DNA of 64,000 bases from Deltaproteobacteria bacterium RBG_13_43_22 (GTDB lineage Bacteria; Desulfobacterota; RBG-13-43-22): NCBI GenBank assembly GCA_001797675.1, contig MGQB01000036.1, forward strand, positions 1-64,000. Direction: 5' to 3'. Below the pieces are notes generated by a model, which worked only from the letters and a program-made list of their open reading frames with translations, was not told the DNA's origin and searched no databases. Each line of letters begins with the position of its first letter. Within the stretch, counting starts at the first letter, position 1. The position numbers were made by a program, and so were the translations under genes. Positions 18,733 to 28,559 of the stretch are shown in pieces.

Positions 18733-18921
18733 CCAGAAAGGATTAATTTATTGGAATCCAGAATCCAGGATAGAAATAAGCTCACCTATTAACATCAGAG
18801 GATAACGAGAAATTTTTTTAATCCGGTGTTAAATTCCCTTCGGTGTTGGTAGGGTCAGGATTGAAAATCGATCCCACAGACACATCTTCCGAAGTAAAAT
18901 CTTACCTTCGCCCCACCTTTT

Positions 18922-19839
18922 TCACTGAATTTTACACCGGTTTTTTAATGTCGCTACATCATCCGAAGCCAGTTCCAGAGTATTGGACTTTATCAACCGG
19001 TACATAACGGCATCCTCGTTCTGACTGTGGTCCAGGCCCAGGGCATGGCCGAATTCATGGGCCAGCACACGCACCAGCCGGTAGTCGTTGTCAAATTGAA
19101 AAATGGTAATGGACTGCCGGCCTTTTTTGTTTTCATAATTGCCTTCACAGAACTCGCGGCCTATGGCCTGGCCTATGTTTTGGTGGTCGACTAAATCCAG
19201 ATTGTAATTAGAGGCAACTTCATTGATGACCACAACCAGGCTGTTGATGGTTTCCATCAGTCTCTTCATTTCTTCCTGCCGCCCGTGCAGATGATCGCGC
19301 AAATTATTCAGTTCGCTTTTTTCTTTCATCAACCGCGAGTGGACGTTTTCAGAAACTCCGCCGCTGCGGTTCCAGGATTCGGCTTCCTTATTAAAAGCGT
19401 TCGTCCGTGAATGGTAGACCGTAAGATCACCGCCGAGGGCTGCATTTTTTTGTTCGTATTCCATTTTTAAACTATCCAGGCGCGCTTTTAATTCTTCGCA
19501 GGAGTTTTTGGAGCGGTCTATCTTAATATTGAGGCTTTTCAACCGGTCCGTTGCCTCCTGCCGATAGTCATAAACCAGATTAACCTCAATGTTTCCCTGG
19601 GGATCCTCCCGAAAAAGATCGCGGGAAACAGGTTTCCCCCACATCGCGGCGGCCATATTCACGGCCGTCCCAAATTCCTCACGGGTCAGGTCGAATCTTT
19701 CATCTACCTTGCCGAGGCGATAGGTTATCGGTTCCTGACAGGGCCGTGGTGTGCGAAGATAAAGGACGGTCGGAATAATTAAGACGGCCAGCAACAGAAG
19801 TATAAGCATCCAGCTGGTTGTTTTTGGTGAATGAGCCAT
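18922..19839 (-). CDS. membrane-anchored matrixin-like zinc metallopeptidase
   Basis: 305 aa; N-terminal TM segment, central coiled coil, HEFGHALGLDHSQNEDAVMY (HExxHxxGxxH plus Met-turn). Confidence 0.85.
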   Translation of the reverse strand: MAHSPKTTSWMLILLLLAVLIIPTVLYLRTPRPCQEPITYRLGKVDERFDLTREEFGTAVNMAAAMWGKPVSRDLFREDPQGNIEVNLVYDYRQEATDRLKSLNIKIDRSKNSCEELKARLDSLKMEYEQKNAALGGDLTVYHSRTNAFNKEAESWNRSGGVSENVHSRLMKEKSELNNLRDHLHGRQEEMKRLMETINSLVVVINEVASNYNLDLVDHQNIGQAIGREFCEGNYENKKGRQSITIFQFDNDYRLVRVLAHEFGHALGLDHSQNEDAVMYRLIKSNTLELASDDVATLKNRCKIQ

Positions 19840-20130
19840 GTTGGAAAATGAAAAAAATTAAAGTATGACGGCTTCCTAATAATTCGTCAACTACCCATTT
19901 CTTTTAAAATTGCTTTTGATTTAGACGAGTATAAAATATCGAAGAAATGAGAGTCAAGGAGAATAATAGAATGTTCTGATTGGCTTGAATTTTAAACTTT
20001 TTTGGGTTATAAAATTGATGGACCAACGGCAGAAACCTATGAGTCAAGGAGCAGGTGCCTGTACGCCGTTGACAGAACGGGGAGATACGCTGGCCACCGT
20101 ATTCAACCCTTGTATTCATAGGAGGAAATA

Positions 20131-20451
20131 ATGTCTTCTCGCCGACTCACTTATGATGAATTCGGAGAGATACGGGTGATCCGTTTTAATAGACCGGAGG
20201 TCATGAACTGCATCGGACCGGTCACCCATGCCGAATTGGTAGAGGCCTGGAACCGATTCCGGCCGGATGAAGCAGCCATTCGAGGTTTTGGTCTTCCCCT
20301 GGATGAAGGGCTTCGCATAGAGGTTCAATGCTTCAATCGCTCCATAAAACAACCTGAGACCGCAGAAGGCCTGCGGCGTTTTGTAGAACGGGACCACCCC
20401 GATCGCCTCAAAGGACGACCAAGCCAAACACCGGGTCTGGTAAGAGACTAA
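20131..20451 (+). pseudogene. internally deleted enoyl-CoA hydratase remnant (N- and C-terminal ends joined in frame)
   Basis: 106 aa; crotonase N-terminus (GEIRVIRFNRPEVMNCIGPVTHAELVEAWNRFRPDEAAIR) joined directly to the C-terminus (GLPLDEGLRIEVQCFNRSIKQPETAEGLRRFVER); the whole CoA-binding core is missing. Confidence 0.75.
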
Positions 20452-20474
20452 TCAAGGAATAAGGAGGGGATAAC

Positions 20475-21281
20475 ATGGAGGATTTAATTCAAAAAGCAGC
20501 TGAACAATTAGTGAAAAGCAAACATGCCATAACCCTGACCGGTGCGGGAATTTCCACCGAATCGGGAATTCCTGATTTTCGCGGACCAAACGGGATCTGG
20601 ACCAAAAACCCGGAGGCCGAAAGAAAGGCCTACCAGAGCTATGCCAAGTTCCAGCAAAATCCCAAGGAATATTGGAAAGATCGAATGGCCGGCGCTTCGC
20701 TTCTGGGGGATCTGACCAATGCCGCACCCAATCCGGGTCATTATGCCTTGGCCGAATTGGAGAAAATAGGGATCTTGAAATGTGTGGTCACCCAGAATAT
20801 CGACAATCTCCACCAGAAGGCAGGCAGTCAAAGGGTCCTGGATTATCATGGAAACATTTCCTTATTGAGATGCGTTTCCTGTGACGCCCGCTTTGACCCC
20901 GGGGAATTCCACCTGGATCGATTATTGGCTGAGGATCGACTGCCGCCCCTATGCCGGAAATGCAATGGGGTCCTGAAGTCGGACGTGGTCCACTTTCATG
21001 AGGCCATTCCCATGGATGTGGCCCAGGAAAGTCAGGAACAAGCCGAAAAATGCGACCTCATGTTGATTTGCGGCACCTCGGCCGTGATTTATCCCTTTGC
21101 TTATCTGCCCAGGATAGCCAGACAACGGGGGACTGGGAAAAAAACCATCATCATCGAAATCAATGCCGATCCCACCCCTTTGACCGAAGAGGGCATTTCC
21201 GATTACCTGATCCAGGGCAAGACCGGCACGATCCTGCCGAAGATCCTGGAAGAGGTTAAGAAAAGAAGGGAGGGGAAGTAA
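20475..21281 (+). CDS. Sir2-family NAD-dependent protein deacylase
   Basis: 268 aa; LTGAGISTESGIPDFRGPNGIW, TQNIDNLHQKAGS, YHGNISLLRCVSC...CRKC, ICGTSAVIYPFA. Confidence 0.94.
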   Translation: MEDLIQKAAEQLVKSKHAITLTGAGISTESGIPDFRGPNGIWTKNPEAERKAYQSYAKFQQNPKEYWKDRMAGASLLGDLTNAAPNPGHYALAELEKIGILKCVVTQNIDNLHQKAGSQRVLDYHGNISLLRCVSCDARFDPGEFHLDRLLAEDRLPPLCRKCNGVLKSDVVHFHEAIPMDVAQESQEQAEKCDLMLICGTSAVIYPFAYLPRIARQRGTGKKTIIIEINADPTPLTEEGISDYLIQGKTGTILPKILEEVKKRREGK

Positions 21282-21434
21282 AAAGGGCACCCTCCACCCC
21301 AGCGGGCGAGTATTAGGGGGAGGGGGATGAAAATTTATTTTGACGTTTACTATTGTATTAAGGGGAATCTATCAACAGGATGAAAGGAATACCGTCCCGA
21401 TTCGGTCGACGTTAAGTGGCAGGAGGAGACCAGG

Positions 21435-22289
21435 ATGAACTTAAAAGGAAGCAAAACCGAAAAAAATCTTGAAATGGCTTTTGCTGCAGAATCAAAGGCC
21501 CGAAATGCCTATACCCTCTACGCTGATGCGGCTCGGAAAGCGGGGCATCCCCTTGTGGCCGATGTATTTTTGGAGATTGCTCAAAATGAAGAAGAACATG
21601 CCGGGGGTCATTTGAGATTTCTCGAAAAAATCCGGGATACCCAAACCAATTTGGAAGCGGCTGTCCACGGCGAACATTACGAAGCCACCACGATCTATCC
21701 TGGGTTTGCCAGGATCGCCCGAGAAGAAGGGTTTGAAGAAATTGCTGATTATTTTGAACGAATGACTCATATAGAGGCCAGACATGAAAAAATGATCGGG
21801 AATCTTCTTGCCCAGTTAAAAAAGGGGTCCACCCCCGAAGAAAGGACGACCGGACATTCCTCGATAACCCTGGTAGAAGTCATGTTGCCGCATCAGGGTA
21901 ACCCGGCGGGCAACGTACATGGGGGGGAGATTATGAAGATGATGGATACCGCCGCCGGGGTGGTTGCCGCGCGTCATGCCCATTCCAATGTGGTGACGGC
22001 CAAAGTGGAAGAACTGAATTTTTTAAGGCCGGTCCATATAGGAGAACTGGTTTTCGCTCATGCCAGACTCACCTTTGTCAGCCGGACCTCCATGGAGGTT
22101 TTGGTGGAGGTCGAAACCGAGAATCTGGCTACGGAAGAACATCACAAAGCCCTGACGGCCTCGTTCATTTATGTATCCCTGGATCGAACCGGGAAACCCA
22201 TAGAGGTTCCCCCTCTTCTCATTACCACTGAAGAAGGCGAACGGCTCTTCGAGGAAGGACGGAAACGATACGACACCCGTAAAAAATAA
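21435..22289 (+). CDS. rubrerythrin-like diiron domain fused to a hotdog acyl-CoA thioesterase
   Basis: 284 aa; ferritin-like half (AFAAESKARNAYTLYAD, EIAQNEEEHAGGH, MTHIEARHEKM) plus YciA/BACH-like half (VMLPHQGNPAGNVHGGEIMKMMDTAAGVVAARHA). Confidence 0.88.
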   Translation: MNLKGSKTEKNLEMAFAAESKARNAYTLYADAARKAGHPLVADVFLEIAQNEEEHAGGHLRFLEKIRDTQTNLEAAVHGEHYEATTIYPGFARIAREEGFEEIADYFERMTHIEARHEKMIGNLLAQLKKGSTPEERTTGHSSITLVEVMLPHQGNPAGNVHGGEIMKMMDTAAGVVAARHAHSNVVTAKVEELNFLRPVHIGELVFAHARLTFVSRTSMEVLVEVETENLATEEHHKALTASFIYVSLDRTGKPIEVPPLLITTEEGERLFEEGRKRYDTRKK

Positions 22290-22344
22290 TTAGCCCCTTA
22301 TTCTTTAATCGATTGAAATTAACTCCCAACCAAGGAGCACTTTA

Positions 22345-22677
22345 ATGGCCAAACAAAAAGTTCCCGTCAAACATTACCAGCGGTTGTCTAAACTCTTTCC
22401 TGAAGCCCTCTCTGCACTTGAGAATTTAGGCTCGGCCGTTCGCAATTCCGGCCCCATCAAAGGAAAGACCGCAGAACTCATCCAACTGGCAGGAGCGGCA
22501 GCCGTACAATCCGAAGGTTCGGTCCACTCCCATACACGCCGGGCTGTTCAGGAAGGCGCCTCAAAAGAGGAGATCCGGCATACGATGTTGCTGCTGATTT
22601 CGACTATCGGGTTTCCTCGCGCTTCGGCAGCCTTGAGATGGGCCGAGGATATCTTAAGTAAGACAAAAAAGAAATAA
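22345..22677 (+). CDS. carboxymuconolactone decarboxylase/AhpD-like protein without CxxC
   Basis: 110 aa; ELIQLAGAAAVQSEGSVHSHTRRAVQEGASKEEIRHTMLLLISTIGFPRASAAL. Confidence 0.8.
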   Translation: MAKQKVPVKHYQRLSKLFPEALSALENLGSAVRNSGPIKGKTAELIQLAGAAAVQSEGSVHSHTRRAVQEGASKEEIRHTMLLLISTIGFPRASAALRWAEDILSKTKKK

Positions 22678-22695
22678 GTCAACGCATTTTCTCCT

Positions 22696-22743
22696 AAACC
22701 CCCGCAGCAAGCTGTGGGAATGCGCTCGCTATCATGTTCAATC
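22696..22743 (+). repeat. partial copy of REP-like repeat family A
   Basis: AACCCCCGCAGCAAGCTGTGGGAATGCGCTCGCTATCATGTTCA matches the 3' half of the copies at 28384 and 46283. Confidence 0.7.
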
Positions 22744-22758
22744 GGTTGGCAGGTGATC

Positions 22759-23574
22759 ATGCCCTTTGTTGCCGTTCGAGACCTCAATATTTATTATGAA
22801 ATCCGCGGGACCGGCCCACGGTTGTTGATAATCAGCTGGACCGGAGGAGACTTGCGCCGCTCCCCGAGTTTCTTTGACATGCCGATTGCCCGGCACTTTG
22901 AGATGTTGGCTTTTGATCAACGCGGTTTGGGACAAACCTCCAAACCGGACATCCCTTACACGATGGCCGATTATGCCGCCGACGCCGATGCCTTGCTCGA
23001 TGCGGTGGGGTGGAATCGCTGCCTGGTCATGGGGATCTCCTTCGGGGGCATGGTGGCCCAGGAATTTGCTTTGCGCTATCCCCAGCGAGTCGAACGGCTG
23101 GTCCTGGCCTGCACCAGCAGCGGCGGTGCCGGTGGGGCCTCTTATCCGTTACACGAACTGGCCGAACTCCCCATTGAAAATTATGTTCGCCGAACTCTGG
23201 AATTGAGCGACACACGCCGGGACGAGGTCTGGCAGACCGCCAACCCCGAACGGTTTCAATCGCTGATCGAAATGACTTTATCCGGAATGCAAATTGGGGC
23301 TGATGAACCCGGGCGGCAAAGCGGGGCTCGCCGACAGCTCGAAGCCCGCATCGGTCATGATACCTTTGATCGGCTCCCTACCCTATCCATACCGGTTTTT
23401 ATCTGCGGCGGCTGGTATGATGGAATCGCCACCCCTGACAATCTTAAAGCCCTCCAGGCACAGATCCCAAAAGCCCGAATGGAACTGTTCAAGGGAGGGC
23501 ATTTATTTTTTCTGCAAGATCCAAAGGCCTTTGAACGCATTTCGGTTTTTTTATTGGGGGAGTCGGACCGTTAG
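22759..23574 (+). CDS. alpha/beta hydrolase
   Basis: MPFVAVRDLNIYYEIRG start; GISFGGMVAQEFALRYP nucleophile elbow, GGHLFFLQDP His region. Confidence 0.9.
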   Translation: MPFVAVRDLNIYYEIRGTGPRLLIISWTGGDLRRSPSFFDMPIARHFEMLAFDQRGLGQTSKPDIPYTMADYAADADALLDAVGWNRCLVMGISFGGMVAQEFALRYPQRVERLVLACTSSGGAGGASYPLHELAELPIENYVRRTLELSDTRRDEVWQTANPERFQSLIEMTLSGMQIGADEPGRQSGARRQLEARIGHDTFDRLPTLSIPVFICGGWYDGIATPDNLKALQAQIPKARMELFKGGHLFFLQDPKAFERISVFLLGESDR

Positions 23575-23631
23575 GCAAAGCGCTGATGTTGTCCATCCAT
23601 CGACCTTATCTGACTTTTCCAAGGGGGGAAA

Positions 23632-24123
23632 ATGCCGGTGAATTTGGAACCCATGACTGCCGTTGACCGCAACCCGGTTATTGATATTTTTAATTATTAT
23701 ATCGAAAACAGCTTTGCCGCCTATCCTGACCATAAGGTATCTTACGATTTTTTTGACCATCTGTTAAAGGCGGGCGAAAGCTACCCGGCCATCGTCGTCA
23801 AAGATGGAAAGGGGACGGTGGTAGGTTTTGGAATGCTGCGCGCCTTTCACCCCTTTCCAGTTTTTTCAAAAACAGCCGAAATCTCTTATTTTATAAAGCC
23901 GGCTTGGGTCGGTAAGGGTCTCGGCAAGAAGATGCTTGAACACCTCATCCATAAAGCCGAAGAAAAAGGCATCACCTCCATCCTGGCCAGTATCTCGTCA
24001 CTAAATATTCAGAGCATCGGTTTTCATAAAAATAACGGATTTAGGGAATGCGGACGTTTTAAGAAGATCGGCAGGAAAAAAGGGCAAGCGTTTGATGTGG
24101 TCTATATGCAAAAAATACTCTGA
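23632..24123 (+). CDS. GNAT-family N-acetyltransferase
   Basis: 163 aa; PAWVGKGLGKKMLEHLIHKAEEKGITSILASISSLNIQSIGFHKNNGF. Confidence 0.88.
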   Translation: MPVNLEPMTAVDRNPVIDIFNYYIENSFAAYPDHKVSYDFFDHLLKAGESYPAIVVKDGKGTVVGFGMLRAFHPFPVFSKTAEISYFIKPAWVGKGLGKKMLEHLIHKAEEKGITSILASISSLNIQSIGFHKNNGFRECGRFKKIGRKKGQAFDVVYMQKIL

Positions 24124-24210
24124 TCAATCGGGATCTTTGAAACACGTCCCCTTTGGCCTGATCTCAGTGTCAGCCTCAAAATTTAATACTCGAAACGGGG
24201 TAAACAACCT

Positions 24211-26850
24211 TTATCGGTCGAGCTCCTCTCTGACGGCTACGGCTATCGCCTCCAGGGTATAGGGTTTTTTAAGGTACCGCCCGGCCCCCAGTCTTTGGGC
24301 CTCTTTGACGCGGTCCGTTTCGGAGAATCCGCTGGTAATGACCGCCCTTTGACCGGGCCGCATCTGAATGACCCTCCGGTAGGTTTCCAGGCCGTCCATA
24401 TTCGGTTCCATAATCATATCCAGGATCAGGAGATCCACCGGATTGCCGGTTACGTATTCAACCGCCTCTTTCCCGTTAGAAACCGAAGCCGTCCTATATC
24501 CGATTTTTCTCAACATCTCTTCAGCGATCTTCCTCTGGTCCTCTACGTCATCAACCACCAGCACCATTTCTCCCCTGCCTGCCGAAAGCCCGGCCGTTAT
24601 GGGTTGGGTGTTCCCATCGGCATCTTTTCTGGTAGCCGGGAAGTAGAGGGTAAAGGTTGTTCCTTTCCCAATCTCACTTTTAATGTCTATAAAACCGTTG
24701 TGATCCTCTACCGTCCCCCAAACCACCGACATGCCCAGGCCGGTTCCACTCCTTCCCATGACCTTGGTCGTGTAGAAAGGCTCGAAGATTCTTTCCACTT
24801 CCTTTTCCGTCATGCCTATCCCCTGGTCTATCACCCTGACCGCTACATATTCGCCTTCCCCCAGATGATCATTTTCCGTTCTTATTCTGTCGACGTAGAG
24901 GTTCTGGGTGGAGATAAGAACCTCTCCTCCGGCAGCCATCGCCTCCGCGGCGTTGGAAACAAGATTCATAATGACTTTGGAAAGGTGAACAGGTGATCCC
25001 AGGATATTGAGCAAATGCTCATCAGGCCGGGTCAGAAATCTCAAGTTTCGGTGATATTGGGAAAGACTTTCATGCTCCGGACTCTTGAGGTATTCGGAGA
25101 TGATTTCGTTGAAATTAGTCACCTCTTTAGCCATAACCCCTCTTCGGGCCAAGGTCAGCAAATCCTGAACAATCGTGGCCGCCTTTTCTCCGGATTTCTT
25201 GATGGTCAGGAGGGGATCACGCAAGGGACTGTCTTGGGGGAGGTCCATCAGTAACAGATCGGGATAGCTCAAAATACCGGACAGAATATTGTTCAGGTCA
25301 TGAGCAACCCCACCGGCCAGCGTTCCAATGGCTTCCATTTTCTGAGCGTGACGCAATCGCATTTCCAGACTTTTTTTTTCGCTGATGTCTTCGTAAAAAA
25401 TTATTTTTTCGCCGCTCTCTAATCGGACCGGACGGGAATCCACCAACTTTTCGCTGCCGTCCTTACAGACGACGGGAATGGTCATAACAGGAGTCCCTTC
25501 GGAGATCAAACCCTTGAGGTCTTTCACATCAATAGAAACCCCATCATGATTGGGATTTCTTTGGAGATCTTCCAATCCATACCCGAACATGGAGGAAAAT
25601 TCGGGATTGACATATTTAAAGTTACCGTCTTCTCCGATAAGGCTTACTCCGAAAGGGGATTCTTCAACCAGTTTTCGGAAGTTTTCCTTCTCCCGGTACA
25701 GAGCCTCTTCAACTTTCTTCCGGGAAGTGATGTCTCTGGCAATCCCCTGAACGGCGTAAGGTTCCCCGTGACGATAAATCGTGGAAGCGATGGTTTCCAG
25801 ATAAAGCATTTCATCCTTTTGATTGGTGATTTTAAATTCGGTCATTTTTTTCTGAAAGCCATTTTCGATCAGTTCCTGGAGGGTCTGAAAGGCAAGGAGC
25901 AACTGGCCCTCGTCCAGGATGGATTGGAAATTAAACGATCGAACCTCCTCCTTTCGAATCCCGAATAAATTCAGAGAAGCCGGATTGGCATCAATAAAAT
26001 TTCCTTGAAAATCATGGACGTAAACACAATCCAGGGAACGTTCAAAAAGGGCCTTGTAGCGTTCCTCACTTTCCAGCAGTGCGGCTTCGGCCTGTTTACG
26101 TTCCCCAATTTCCCTGGTCAATTCTGAGGTACGGGCCTTAACCCGCAGTTCAAGTTCATTGCGCATTTTATTCAGAGCCTCTTCGGCCGCCTTCCTTTCC
26201 GAGATCTCCTGCGTGAGCTGCCCATTCGATTCTTTGAGCCGTTTTTCCGATTCCAAAAGGGCCTGGTGTTTTTGAATTAATCCTTCCTGGGTAAGATGGC
26301 GTACATTTTCATAAATATAGGCGATTAAACCAATCCCGGATAAGGCCACCAGGGTCTGAATCTTCAGGTTCAAGAGCAGGGTTGGGGTGAGCGATAAGGG
26401 TTCCTGGATGAGGAAACTGATCAATACCGACAGGAGACTGATTAAACCCCAGATTATCCCGCCCCTGTTCCCCAAGGAAAAAAAGGCCAGCAGCGGATAA
26501 ATGAATAACCAACCCACGTAATCGATGCGATGGTTCATTCCGATCAAGTTAGTATGATGAAGGACCATAAAGAAAAAAAACAGGGCCACCATAACCCGGT
26601 AAACCAAAAGGGACTTTTCCTGGGTGTTGGATCGGAAGATCCAAAGCGAACCGATAGTGATCGTCAAACCGGCGGCCAGGATCATGGCCGCCGCAAAGTA
26701 GAATCCTTTGACAAAGAAATAGGCCGAATAGGCATAAAGGAAAGGTCCACCCACCCATTGCAGGATTTTTGCGAAACGAAACCGATAGGTCATATCGGTC
26801 GAAATATTCTCGGCAGGATCGAAATACATTCCGAAGAGCCACATTTTCAT
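24211..26850 (-). CDS. membrane PAS hybrid sensor histidine kinase with C-terminal receiver
   Basis: 879 aa; multi-TM N-terminus, PAS domains, GGVAHDLNNILSGILSYPDLL, HATPase (GTGLGMSVVWGTVEDHNG), REC (VLVVDDVEDQRKIAEEML). Confidence 0.92.
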   Translation of the reverse strand: MKMWLFGMYFDPAENISTDMTYRFRFAKILQWVGGPFLYAYSAYFFVKGFYFAAAMILAAGLTITIGSLWIFRSNTQEKSLLVYRVMVALFFFFMVLHHTNLIGMNHRIDYVGWLFIYPLLAFFSLGNRGGIIWGLISLLSVLISFLIQEPLSLTPTLLLNLKIQTLVALSGIGLIAYIYENVRHLTQEGLIQKHQALLESEKRLKESNGQLTQEISERKAAEEALNKMRNELELRVKARTSELTREIGERKQAEAALLESEERYKALFERSLDCVYVHDFQGNFIDANPASLNLFGIRKEEVRSFNFQSILDEGQLLLAFQTLQELIENGFQKKMTEFKITNQKDEMLYLETIASTIYRHGEPYAVQGIARDITSRKKVEEALYREKENFRKLVEESPFGVSLIGEDGNFKYVNPEFSSMFGYGLEDLQRNPNHDGVSIDVKDLKGLISEGTPVMTIPVVCKDGSEKLVDSRPVRLESGEKIIFYEDISEKKSLEMRLRHAQKMEAIGTLAGGVAHDLNNILSGILSYPDLLLMDLPQDSPLRDPLLTIKKSGEKAATIVQDLLTLARRGVMAKEVTNFNEIISEYLKSPEHESLSQYHRNLRFLTRPDEHLLNILGSPVHLSKVIMNLVSNAAEAMAAGGEVLISTQNLYVDRIRTENDHLGEGEYVAVRVIDQGIGMTEKEVERIFEPFYTTKVMGRSGTGLGMSVVWGTVEDHNGFIDIKSEIGKGTTFTLYFPATRKDADGNTQPITAGLSAGRGEMVLVVDDVEDQRKIAEEMLRKIGYRTASVSNGKEAVEYVTGNPVDLLILDMIMEPNMDGLETYRRVIQMRPGQRAVITSGFSETDRVKEAQRLGAGRYLKKPYTLEAIAVAVREELDR

Positions 26851-27079
26851 GGGCCGTCTCCTTTCTTCTCGGATACCGCTCTGTTACTGAGGAACAATTT
26901 CCACTGGGTCTTATTCCGGGGCTCAACAAAACAACCGGATATTTCCCGGCCAAACAACGCTCCAGTTTATATTATCGTATCAACTTTAGTAGAAATTAAC
27001 AATTTCTGGACAAAAAGGAAGAATTTTTGTATAAATAATAGCTTATTAAATTGATTGATTTGGTAAGTCAAAGGATTTT

Positions 27080-28336
27080 ATGGCCATTCAAGCTCTAAAG
27101 GGATTTAAAGATATTCTGCCCGGCGAATCGGAGAAGTGGGTCTTTATGGAAGAAACGGCCCGGCGAATCTTCCGGACCTTCGGTTTTTCAGAAATCAGGA
27201 CCCCGGTCCTGGAAAAAACCGACCTTTTTGTCCGTTCCATCGGTACCAGTACCGACATCGTCGAAAAGGAAATGTACACCCTCATTGACCGAAGCGGAGA
27301 TTCGATCACCTTGCGCCCCGAGGCCACGGCTTCGGTCATGCGGGCCTTTATCGAACATAATCTCCAGGGACAGCAGCCGATTCATAAACTTTTCTCTATC
27401 GGTCCCATGTTCCGCCATGAACGGCCCCAAAAAGGAAGACTGCGGCAGTTTCATCAAATCAATGCCGAATACATAGGAACCAACAGCCCTTTTGCCGATG
27501 CGGAGCTCATTTATCTCCTGATGCAAATTCTGGATCACCTGGGGCTTCTGGAAATCCGTCTTCGATTAAATTCCCTGGGCTGTCCGCTTTGCCGCCCTTC
27601 GTTTAATTCGGCACTTCAGGGGTTTTTAGGAGAACGGCAAAGTGAGTTATGCCCTGATTGCCAGCGCCGGATGAGTACCAACCCCTTGAGAGTTTTTGAC
27701 TGTAAGGTGGAACGCTGCCAGGAGTTGTTGACTGCCGCTCCGACCATAACCGATTTTGTTTGTCGGGCCTGTCAAGAACATTTTGAACAGGTACAGAAAC
27801 TTATCTCCGGACTTTCAATTCCTATCCATAGGGATCCACGGTTGGTTCGGGGGCTGGACTACTACACCCGGACCACTTTTGAAATCAGTGCCAGTCACTT
27901 GGGGTCCCAAGATGCCGTAGCCGGGGGCGGACGTTATGATGGTCTGATCCGACAACTGGGAGGAGCCGATATGCCGGCCATTGGTTTTGCCATTGGTCTG
28001 GAACGGATGGCCCTATTATTGTCATCCCAGGAGGAATGGATAAACCGGCCCTTTGTGTTTCTAATCCCCTTGGGTGCGGCGGCTCGGGAAAAGGCTTTTA
28101 GTCTTTTAACTATCCTTTATAAAAAAGAAATCCCGGCCATGATGGACTATGAGGACAAAAGTCTGAAAAGCCAGCTCAAGCGGGCTGATAAGGTCAAAAG
28201 CCGTTTTGCGGCCATTCTGGGGACCGAAGAACTGAATAAGGATCGGATCCTGATACGCAACCTGGACACCCAGAGCCAGGAAGCAATCCCCATCCCCCAA
28301 TTTTTGGATTATTTTTTGGAAAGATATCTCAAATAA
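27080..28336 (+). CDS. hisS: histidyl-tRNA synthetase
   Basis: 418 aa; GFKDILPGE, RPEATASVMRA, MFRHERPQKGRLRQFHQINAE, LVRGLDYYTRTTFE. Confidence 0.96.
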   Translation: MAIQALKGFKDILPGESEKWVFMEETARRIFRTFGFSEIRTPVLEKTDLFVRSIGTSTDIVEKEMYTLIDRSGDSITLRPEATASVMRAFIEHNLQGQQPIHKLFSIGPMFRHERPQKGRLRQFHQINAEYIGTNSPFADAELIYLLMQILDHLGLLEIRLRLNSLGCPLCRPSFNSALQGFLGERQSELCPDCQRRMSTNPLRVFDCKVERCQELLTAAPTITDFVCRACQEHFEQVQKLISGLSIPIHRDPRLVRGLDYYTRTTFEISASHLGSQDAVAGGGRYDGLIRQLGGADMPAIGFAIGLERMALLLSSQEEWINRPFVFLIPLGAAAREKAFSLLTILYKKEIPAMMDYEDKSLKSQLKRADKVKSRFAAILGTEELNKDRILIRNLDTQSQEAIPIPQFLDYFLERYLK

Positions 28337-28383
28337 AAGGACTCAAGGGGTCCAGGGACCAAAGATTCGAGCGAAAAACTTTA

Positions 28384-28508
28384 AAATTGAAGCTCCCTGC
28401 ACCAAGGTGCAGGGAATCTTCCAGGCAAGGAAAGGGTTTATTTGTTGTAGTTCGCTCGCTAACCCACGCAGCAAGCTGCGGGGAATGCGCTCGCTATTCC
28501 TGTTCAAA
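28384..28508 (+). repeat. REP-like repeat family A, copy 1 (125 bp, identical to 46283-46407)
   Basis: AAATTGAAGCTCCCTGCACCAAGGTGCAGGGAATCTTC...AACCCACGCAGCAAGCTGCGGGGAATGCGCTCGCTATTCCTGTTCAAA; two strong hairpins. Confidence 0.95.
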
Positions 28509-28559
28509 AAACAGAACCCTTGAATCCTGGAATCCTATTTTTTTTTAAAGGAGAACACG

